Positions 56,711 to 64,000 of a DNA stretch of 64,000 bases are shown one piece after another. Origin of the DNA: Bactericera cockerelli (Eukaryota; Arthropoda; Insecta; Hemiptera; Triozidae). The stretch is taken from the NCBI GenBank assembly GCA_024516035.1, contig CM044957.1:18745224-18809223 (forward strand), in the 5' to 3' direction. A model generated the notes under the pieces. The model worked only from the letters and a program-made list of their open reading frames with translations, made no database searches and was not told the DNA's origin. Within the stretch, counting starts at the first letter, position 1, and the number at the start of each line of letters is the position of its first letter. Both the position numbers and the translations under genes were made by a program.

Positions 56711-57608
56711 TACAGGGTGAGTATAAAGTCTCACCCCACCCCCCGTATCTCAAGAATGGCTGAAAATACAAGAAAACGCTAAAACCCGTATTCCTTAATT
56801 TTTAGGGGGATTAATTTTCAGCCAAATTTTTTTTACATACAAGGCCCCAGTCAGGCTGGGCATGGACCACCTTTAAAATCTTAAATAGAATGGTATGTCT
56901 TGTGGCATATTGTTTTAAAGGTCTCATAGAGAGAAGTTCATTACAACAATTTTCAGTGAGATACAACTTACCGTTCTTGAGTTACAAGGTCGAACGTCCT
57001 GTGTAATATCCATATATTTTGACCTATAACTCGTTAACCGTAAATTATAGAAAAATGAAATTTGTTGATAATAACTCCTTATGTCAAGCTCTGTCGAAAA
57101 AAGTATAACTTGACATACTCTGTTGATATTAGTTTCTGGTCGGTTTCGTCAGCCAGCGAGACGAACAGTCCGAAAAATTTTAAAGAAAAAACAAATCAAG
57201 TTTTAACTTGTTCGAAAGTGCTTGCCATAAGGAGTAATTATAAACAAATTTCATTTTTCTGGAATTTACGGTCAACAAGTTATAGGTCAAAATATATGGA
57301 TATTACGCAGGACGTCCGACCCGGTATCTCAAGAACGGTAAGTCGTAGCTCACTAAAATTTGTTGTAATGAAATTCACTCTATGAGACCTTTAAAACAAT
57401 ATGCCACAAGACATACTATTCCATTTAAGATTTTAAAGTTGGTCCATGCCCAAATTGCCCAGCCTGACTGGGGCCCTGTAGGCAATTTTTTTTTTGGCTG
57501 AAAATTAATCCCCCTAAAAATTAAGGAATACAGGATTTTGTGTTTTCTTGTATTTTCAGCCATTCTCGAGATACGGGGGGTGGGGTGAGACTTTACGCTC
57601 ACCCTGTA
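56711..57608. mobile_element. Foldback TA-target element, longer copy (894 bp)
   Basis: The element at 56713-57606 begins CAGGGTGAGTATAAAGTCTC and ends GAGACTTTACGCTCACCCTG, with TA on both sides. Almost the whole length is one inverted repeat, for example gcatggaccacctttaaaat near 56859 against attttaaagttggtccatgc near 57430. It is the same family as the copy in the Rieske intron at 42079-42786. Short open frames in both copies are not conserved and no transposase is present. Confidence 0.88.
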
Positions 57609-58539
57609 TATATGCTTGTATAAAAAAAACTGCCTATTTTGACACCTTATCATAATATATATTCAGGTAGGCTATATATTAATTTTTATAATTTATTTAA
57701 TAACATTTACAGTATAATATCTCTAGGTATAGTAGGTACATAAATCTATTATAGTCAATCGTATCGTGAATAAAAATGTACTTGTATTGGAGGTATAAAT
57801 AAGATCAATATTTCTAAAGTTCTAGGGTGTAATAAGGATCAGCACAAATGACCCATACTTCAAAGTACTTAAGCTAGGTCGCTGCAACAACTTTTCAAGA
57901 AATAAAAGCTAATAATACAAAGAGCTGAATTCTAAGTATCCTTTTCATTCTAAACTACCCAGGGCAGGTAACGTAATACCAGCGTGCTTTCCCAAGTTTC
58001 TTCTTCTGTCAGAATATATTAAATTTTAAGTCGTATCCTGGCATAAAAATAGAAACTTTATTTTAACTTCGCTCCTTCTGTTTTTCCAGGGCTCTTCTTT
58101 ATTTCATTTTAAGTCAGGCACGTTTTTTACAGCGAAAGTTTTCAGCCAATCCACCGCCTTAAATACCTGAAACTTTAGAGTTCATATGTATGTCGCTAAT
58201 ACTTTCCTATTTTTTCTCTTGAGTGTAAAGTAACTTTAACCACAATTATGAAAGAAATGAGTACACCCACTTCAAATATTATGTTCTTCTCTCAAAAGGA
58301 AATCACTTGAGAACATCAATTTTATAAGAAGCTATGACAATCTCTTCAACTTTGTAAAACCCTCGAGTTTAACTTTTAAGTTTATACTGTTGGTGAAGAA
58401 TTTGTAACTATTTTCATAACATCTTCAAAAGTGATCTTAAAATTATCTATCTATGCTTCAGGGGCAAAATTGAACTACTGGTATTATTATCATATTATGC
58501 TTTATGTCTTACCTAACGAAGTAAAATATTTACAGTAAA
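57609..58539. other. No gene recognised
   Basis: AT-rich DNA. Confidence 0.4.
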
Positions 58540-58658
58540 ATACAACGAAATTACATATAAAGAAAAAATAATAGATTGAACAAAGAAACAAGAACAAAAA
58601 ATAGAATAAAGCTAATGTCCTACCTAAAGGGCGGGGTTATTGCCTGTGGCAATCTCTT
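58540..58658 (-). mobile_element. LINE 3' end, minus strand
   Basis: On the minus strand: gattgccacaggcaataacc, then cgccctttaggtaggacatt. Third copy of the 3' end seen at 53621. The tail boundary is uncertain. Confidence 0.6.
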
Positions 58659-59454
58659 GTAAAACTGGTACAACTCAATACTCGGCCAAAATGCAAAAGG
58701 AAGCAATCATGTTATTATTTTTTACAACTCGAAATCGACTCTCAAAACAGTCCTGTTTCTTGTTTCTTGTTTCTTCTCTTACATTTCCCCTTATATTTTT
58801 CTTCATCTCCAGCTGTCTCTCCTTTTCAGTACCTCCTGAAAGTTTGGGAAGATATTCTGTTAACACTTCCACCAGAAGAACTGGGACACTAAAGGGGTGA
58901 CCCTAATGTTGTTAGCCGGGTTTTGTAGCCAGGAGGTGTGAAATGGAAACTGCTGCGTTCTTTCTACTTGAGTTGGTCTCCTGTGACGCCTCCGCAGAGT
59001 TCACTCTAAAAAAGAAGAAATAGGAAGAGGAGACCAGGAAAAGGAAATAGAGGAGAAGGAAATAGAAGAGAAGGAAAAAGTATGTGAGGAATGAAGAAAA
59101 AACAGGACAAGAAAAGAGAGAGGATATTAAAAGTTCGTAGGACAATTTGACTAAAGTTCTTATCTACTAAATATAGTATTATTCTGTAACGCATAGAGTT
59201 TTGTAGGGAAAATTTGCTTTTTTACACTCCTTGGATACAATACTCATAAAAATAATATACATAGTTGTTGTTCATAAGAGAGTAGAGTTGATAAACTTTT
59301 CAAGTGTTGCTTTATTTTGGTGAACACAGTCATGGTTACTTGGGAACAAGAACACGAAGACAGTTAGATGACAATGCACTTCCACTTCACCTGATAGCTG
59401 GAAGATTTTACCATCCATTCACTGGAATCTCACAAACTAGGTACTCAAATTATC
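58659..59454. other. No gene; purine-rich patch
   Basis: Purine-rich at 59010-59125. Short frames only. Confidence 0.4.
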
Positions 59455-59570
59455 CTCAATCAGACTAAATGGAGTCGGCAATAGCCAGCATCACGAGGGT
59501 TCGAATCTAAAAAGTCAACCATCCAAGTCCTAGCCTAGGTGGACGTTGCTCAATTTCAGTGATTTGAATG
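59455..59570 (+). mobile_element. SINE body fragment (family 4-like)
   Basis: gtcggcaatagccagcatca, cgagggttcgaatct and ggtggacgttgctcaa match the segment at 30236. Confidence 0.5.
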
Positions 59571-60398
59571 AAAAACTGCTGTATTCAATGTGTAAATTCT
59601 GTACAAGATGTGATACCTATAGCAGATAAAAATTATTAAGCACTCACTCATCTAAAACAAACCCACCTCCTGCACCATTTCACCTGCAGTGGTTGGCACC
59701 TCACGTGAGGGTCAGATCCTTTTTGAATCCAGCTGGTGACATATTATCAGCAGTAAAATTATGTCTGAAGCCTTTAAAAAAAAAATCAGATGTCTCAGGA
59801 TATTTAATGCCCTAAACATTCCAATGATCTCGCTCATCTCGTATCACTCTTCTGCAATAATGACTTACCTTATGGACAAATTTGATTAAAACTGAAGCTC
59901 AAAGAATCAAGGGACCTCGTAAAATTTTCATTTTGTCTGACAACACAAGAACTCCCACTCCATTTTCTAACTATAGGTATCTTTTTCTGCTTTCAAACAC
60001 TGTATTTTCTTTCCCAATACCTATATCTCTAACTTTATCCTTTATACCTCTCTTTCTGTCTGGCAATAGTTTTCTATTATTTTCTACAACTCGCGTCTAT
60101 TCTAAATCTTCAATCTTTTCTATCAGGATTCTGTTTAACATCAGCTAAACAAAGTATGTACAGTATTATACGATACAAACATAGGTATTAAAGTGTTAAC
60201 ACGCTTCCTGTATTAACGCGCGTCAAGGGGAAAATACTATAATACTTATCTACCTATCCCATGGCCTCTTGGAGCCCATTACGTTTCCTGTCTTCCTAAG
60301 AGATTAATAAAGTCTTGCTACGCTTTAGCTGTAAGTACCAAGTTCCGAAAAATAGGCATTCTTTCCAACCTGAGAAATTGTATCCTGTTAAATGGGTA
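59571..60398. other. No gene recognised
   Basis: AT-rich DNA up to the copia insertion site. Confidence 0.4.
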
Positions 60399-60403
60399 CT
60401 AAT

Positions 60404-60540
60404 TATTAAGAGAGGAGACAATTTTGGTAGTATTCGACTGACTTTATTGAATGAACTGAACATTACTCAGAACTGGCCAACCATGGATGGCAGTCCAACT
60501 ACATGGCCAATTGGCCACAATGATCCTTGAAACTCTAACA
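60404..60540 (-). repeat. copia 3' LTR, 137 bp
   Basis: Identical in sequence and length to 62333-62469. The polypurine tract lies immediately before it in element orientation. Confidence 0.93.
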
Positions 60541-60547
60541 CGCCCCC

Positions 60548-61144
60548 TCAAGGGTAATTGTCATTTTTGATAAGTTTAAGGGAAGCTTGATGAATAGCGA
60601 AAATACATCTCCCTAGTGGTTTGGTCATAATATCTGCAATGTTCTCCTTTGATTCCACATATTGAATAAGAATAAGTTTCTTTTGAACTGAGTCTTTCAG
60701 AAAATGATATTTCACATCTATGTGTTTGCTACGTTTTGAATTTTCATAGTTCTGTGAAATTTTAATAGCTCCTTGATTGTCCATAAGAAGTACAGTATCA
60801 ACATCTTGATCAGTGAGATCCTTGACAATTCCTTTTAATGCTATTAATTCTGCACTAACAAGTGACCCTGCAACATATTCGGCTTCAGAAGAAGATAGAG
60901 TAACACAATTCTGTTTCTTTGAGAAGCACGTCACTGGATTACCACAGAAAAATATTACACTACCAGATACACTTTTTCTATCAGTGATATCTGCAGCCCA
61001 ATCCGAGTCAGAATATCCACACAGTTGCATATTTTCAGTTTTCTCATACACAATTGACATAAACTTGGTAGCTTGTAAATATCTCAAAACTCTTTTTGCG
61101 GCTACCCAAACTTTCTTGTTAGGTTTATCGAGATACCGACTCAA
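60548..61144 (-). pseudogene. copia RNase H part of pol
   Basis: In the same frame as the upstream RT segment, separated from it by a single TAA. Motifs include LDKPNKKVWVAAKRVLRYL, YSDSDWAADITDRKSVSG (first catalytic Asp), SSSEAEYVA (Glu), LLMDNQGAIK (Asp) and RSKHIDVKYHFLKD. All expected RNase H acidic residues are visible. It ends at TGA at 60548-60550, adjoining the polypurine tract. It has no convincing start of its own. Confidence 0.88.
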
Positions 61145-62284
61145 TTATGACACAGCGAACGTTACGTCGGGTCTTGACCCCATTGAAATATACATTAAAC
61201 TTCCAATCAGTTCACGATAGGGAACATCAATAAGTTCCATTTCATCTTCTCTTGTCACAAGGAAGTTAGGTTCTAATGGTGTGCTTGCTCCATTACACTG
61301 TGACATACCAAATTTTTCCAAAATCTTGTTAATCATTGATTTTTGAGAAAATAGAAGTTTATCTCCTTTGTACTCAAACTCAATCCCCAGAAATGTTGAC
61401 AAGATTCCCATGTCTCTAGTATTGAACTGTTTTTTCAGTTCCAAAACAGTCTTGTCTGTTTCTTCACCAATCAGCAAAATATCGTCAACATATAGAACCA
61501 TTATACACTTTTCTTTTGTGTATAAACAAACATCATGTTTGGAACGAGTAAATCCAATGTTTTCAGCAAAATTGTTAAAAGTTTCATTCCAACATTTGGG
61601 AGCTACTTTTAGACCATAGAGTGCTCTGTTTAGCTTTAGGAATTTACCTTTGCAGTTTTTTAACCCATTTGGAATTTTAATGTAAACAGGTTTCTCAAGT
61701 TTACCGTTTAGAAATGCTGTTGGTACATCCATTTGTGTTACTTTCCAATTCTTTTGAACAGAAAGAGAGAGAAGTGATCGCACTGTAGATAATTTGGCAA
61801 CAGGAGAATAAATTGGCTCCTCAACTTTTTCTTGATAGCCCTTTGCTACAAGTCTTGCCTTTTTGACATTGTTTTCTTTTGTACGGAAAACCCATTTTGT
61901 ATCAATTGGACGATGGTCTTTAGGCACATCATCACATTCTTCCCAAGTTTTCATTTTTTCATGAGCATCCAACTCATTATTTATGGCATCTGTCCATTCT
62001 TCTGACTGAATGGCATCTTCATACGTGACTGGATCATCACAAATGAACATACAACAAGCTTCGTACGTTTCATATTCATCAAAACCAAAACGTACCGGTC
62101 TCTTTTTTACTCTTGAACTTTGTCTGAGTTCTTTTTCGGGAATTTCATTTTCTACATCATAGAATTTTTCAATATCATGTTTATCTTCATAGGATTTTTC
62201 AATGTCATTTTCACCATCGAAATTGCCAATTTGAATAATTTTCGCCATCAAATATGGGAAGTTTTTTGAAATCTTCCATTTCAA
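61145..62284 (-). pseudogene. copia reverse transcriptase part of pol (ends at a premature stop)
   Basis: The pol frame covers about 379 codons. Residues 1-60 are the deletion junction and an acidic linker. A phrase typical of the copia RT start follows (KARLVAKGY, near 142-150), then MDVPTAFLNG (185-194) with the first catalytic Asp, LYGLKVAPKCW (222-232) and the YVDD active site (265-268). The real initiator is unclear: a gag-type ATG at 62279-62277 opens a different frame that ends after 22 codons, so the deletion joined gag to pol out of frame. The frame stops at a TAA just after the RPDVTFAV motif near 61145, and continues in the same frame in the next entry. Confidence 0.88.
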
Positions 62285-62332
62285 ATGTCAAACAGGAACA
62301 AATTTAAACGAGAACGAGATAGGCCCATAACC

Positions 62333-62469
62333 TATTAAGAGAGGAGACAATTTTGGTAGTATTCGACTGACTTTATTGAATGAACTGAACATTACTCAGA
62401 ACTGGCCAACCATGGATGGCAGTCCAACTACATGGCCAATTGGCCACAATGATCCTTGAAACTCTAACA
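62333..62469 (-). repeat. copia 5' LTR, 137 bp
   Basis: On the minus strand it begins TGTTAGAGTTTCAAGGATCA and ends CTCTTAATA. It carries an AATAAA. It is identical to the 3' LTR at all 137 positions, which points to a recent insertion. Confidence 0.93.
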
Positions 62470-62474
62470 CTAAT

Positions 62475-63435
62475 AGTAATAACAACGGTAGATTTCTACT
62501 ATGACAATGGAGATACTACCCAGCTTCCCACCCGAATCTCACCCAGCATGAGTGTGGGCGGAATATAAGAGACATTTATACAGTTATTGGCGTTACTGAA
62601 CTTACAAATCTAGTTCTCTTCTTGAAACAGGTTTTGAATTTGAAAATACAATAATATCAAGTTTGATGGGATTTTCCAGAAATCCAAGAGATTAAAAATA
62701 AAAATACTTGACCCACTAGGCAAAAGACAGGGTTAAGGAGAATCCGTCAAAACTTTTATTCCCAGAAGCTTAGACTAGTTCGTTAGATATGTGCAGAGTG
62801 TAAATAAACTAATTAAGTTCAATTTGTGTCCGATCTTTAGGCTTTAACCTAGGCCGCCTTGGGGTACAAAAGCAGGAAGGCTACTAGTTTTCTTAGTTAA
62901 TAGCTAAAAAAAGAGTTGGATGAAAAAAATATACATTCATAGTTTCATTATTGTGTACTTGAGATTTTTATCAAAAAGCAGCAGACAAAAAATGAAAATG
63001 AATTTTAGCTTATTAATACCAAAGAGATTATTCAAAAGTTAACTTGAAATGAAATATTACGAAAACAACGACTTCAAAACTATTTTCCTGAGATTTTCCT
63101 CCAGACTTTAGTGTAAATTAGTTTGAAGATTATCAGAGTATGAAACATGTTGTGTTGTGTAATTATGTTATACTATGTAGATTGTAGATACCCATGTTAT
63201 AGGACGGATGAAAAACTATACATATAAACAGATAAGATGAATGTCTTCCTTCAAATAATTACAATAGCAATCGTTACGTTCGTCTCCTTTTCCAGTGGAA
63301 GATTGGTTAGATGGCATCACTATAATATTTTTACCTATTATTCACGTCAGATAACTCAGATACATACTCCCATTCTATCCTTTTATTACAACGCCTTTCT
63401 ATTTCGATGTATATTGTCTGATTAATTTATAGTAT
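62475..63435. other. No gene recognised
   Basis: AT-rich. ccgaatctcacccagcatga near 62533 may be a SINE remnant. Confidence 0.4.
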
Positions 63436-63780
63436 TCACTCCAATCATTCTACCATGCCACCAATCTAACTACATTGCATCAATCTACTCTCATCAACCA
63501 TAATTTCATCCATCTACTCCCATCAACCATAATTTCATCCATCAATTCTCATCTCACCAATCTACTTCCATTCCATCCGCCTACTCTCATCTCACCAATC
63601 TACTTCCATTCCATCCGCCTACTCTCATCTCACCAATCTACTTCCATTTCATCCGCCTACTCTAGTACTCTCATCTCACCAATCTACTTCTATTCCATCC
63701 GCCTACTCTCATCTCACCAATCTACTTCCATTTCATCCGCCTACTCTCATCTCACCAATCTACTTCCATTCCATCCTTCT
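63436..63780. repeat. 38-bp minisatellite and related degenerate repeats
   Basis: Six copies of tctcatctcaccaatctact plus tccattccatccgcctac lie between about 63548 and 63775, one carrying a small insertion (tagtac). Before it, two copies of ccatcaaccataatttcatc-type sequence (63494-63545) are a related, degenerate array. Confidence 0.92.
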
Positions 63781-63840
63781 TCTTCCAACTCCCATTCTTC
63801 TCCCTTTGAAAAATCTTCTTCTCAATTTCCATTTCTAATT

Positions 63841-64000
63841 ATGAGGAGCGTAACTACAGTTCCGCCCGAGCAACTGGGAGAACTTTCTTCCATTTGTTTG
63901 AATTGTGTTCTAACTTTGGGTAACAAGTCCAGTGCGGTTAGAGTGAATATTGTTAACATTCTCAACATCATTATTCTGTTAGCAACAGCAGAAACATCAG
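63841..64000 (+). CDS. Possible partial exon running off the window
   Basis: From ATG at 63841 the frame is open for 53 codons to the window end, and it is also open for at least 20 codons upstream. The peptide is not low in complexity (PPEQLGELSSICLNCVLTLG, then a hydrophobic VNIVNILNIIILLATA stretch), and the first part is less AT-rich than its surroundings. A pyrimidine-rich stretch ending in TATGAG at 63840-63845 could be a splice acceptor, in which case the ATG is not the start. I do not recognise the protein. Confidence 0.28.
   Translation, partial: MRSVTTVPPEQLGELSSICLNCVLTLGNKSSAVRVNIVNILNIIILLATAETS

Larger units (their letters stand above)
60399..62474 (-). mobile_element. Internally deleted copia (Ty1/copia) LTR retrotransposon
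   Basis: The element at 60404-62469 (2066 bp) is flanked by the 5-bp duplication CTAAT (60399-60403 and 62470-62474). Read on the minus strand, the 5' LTR is followed at once by a primer-binding site GGTTATGGGCCT (62332-62321), as in Drosophila copia, which uses a fragment of initiator tRNA-Met. A polypurine tract (CTTGAGGGGGCG) abuts the 3' LTR. Gag beyond its first ~20 codons, protease and integrase are missing. Reverse transcriptase and RNase H remain, split by one stop codon. Integrase is absent, so any movement would depend on proteins from elsewhere. Confidence 0.95.

Noticed and set aside
42428..57385. Similar 67-107 codon frames at 42428 and 57062
   Set aside because: They lie in the two copies of the foldback element and do not extend or conserve a protein; similarity is at DNA level.
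60813..61619. Plus-strand frames of 135 and 83 codons
   Set aside because: They are antisense shadows of the copia reverse transcriptase and RNase H.

Overview
This 64-kb window is AT-rich eukaryotic DNA, almost certainly from an insect. It holds one clearly recognisable host gene, an intron-containing nuclear gene for the Rieske iron-sulfur subunit of mitochondrial complex III. The rest is dense with transposon remnants: tRNA-headed SINEs, 5'-truncated LINE tails, RTE-like fragments, hAT and TA-target DNA elements, and a copia LTR element. The repeat style (many TAGGTA-type runs, several SINE families, long foldback elements) suggests a hemipteran such as a planthopper. That assignment is an inference from style, not from a species marker. 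No bacterial operons, true tRNA or rRNA genes, or CRISPR arrays were seen.

Layout. 1-7 kb: two RTE-like fragments, a doubtful short exon candidate near 1.7 kb, two SINE copies (one with a 16-bp target duplication) and a 186-bp near-perfect palindrome. 7.65-10.6 kb: a TA-flanked foldback element built from many GTCCCATAGGGG-like motifs, then a 1.2-kb purine minisatellite. 12-20 kb: SINEs, a perfect 339-bp inverted repeat at 14.2-15.2 kb, and RTE-like and other interspersed repeats. 20-32 kb: mostly unassigned AT-rich DNA with SINEs, a small MITE candidate and tandem repeats. 32-37 kb: two non-autonomous hAT elements, both with intact 8-bp target duplications and dense subterminal motifs, and a LINE fragment. 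38-39.2 kb: the 3' part of another LINE.

39.47-43.9 kb: the last three exons of the Rieske gene (plus strand). The first visible intron begins with a roughly 1.45-kb minisatellite. Its ~108-bp unit duplicates the 3' end of the exon together with its 5' splice site, giving 14 copies in all, 10 of which keep the same donor sequence. A 708-bp foldback transposon sits in the same intron. The first exon(s), carrying the mitochondrial presequence, were not found.

44-64 kb: SINEs, tandem repeats, an RTE-like fragment, a ~530-bp hairpin, a second 894-bp copy of the foldback family, and an internally deleted copia element (60.4-62.5 kb, minus strand) with identical 137-bp LTRs and a CTAAT target duplication. 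A 38-bp minisatellite follows, then an open frame that runs off the end of the window and could be a partial exon.

The window therefore reads as one housekeeping gene embedded in repeats. The most unusual local structure is the amplification of a splice-donor-containing exon/intron boundary inside that gene.
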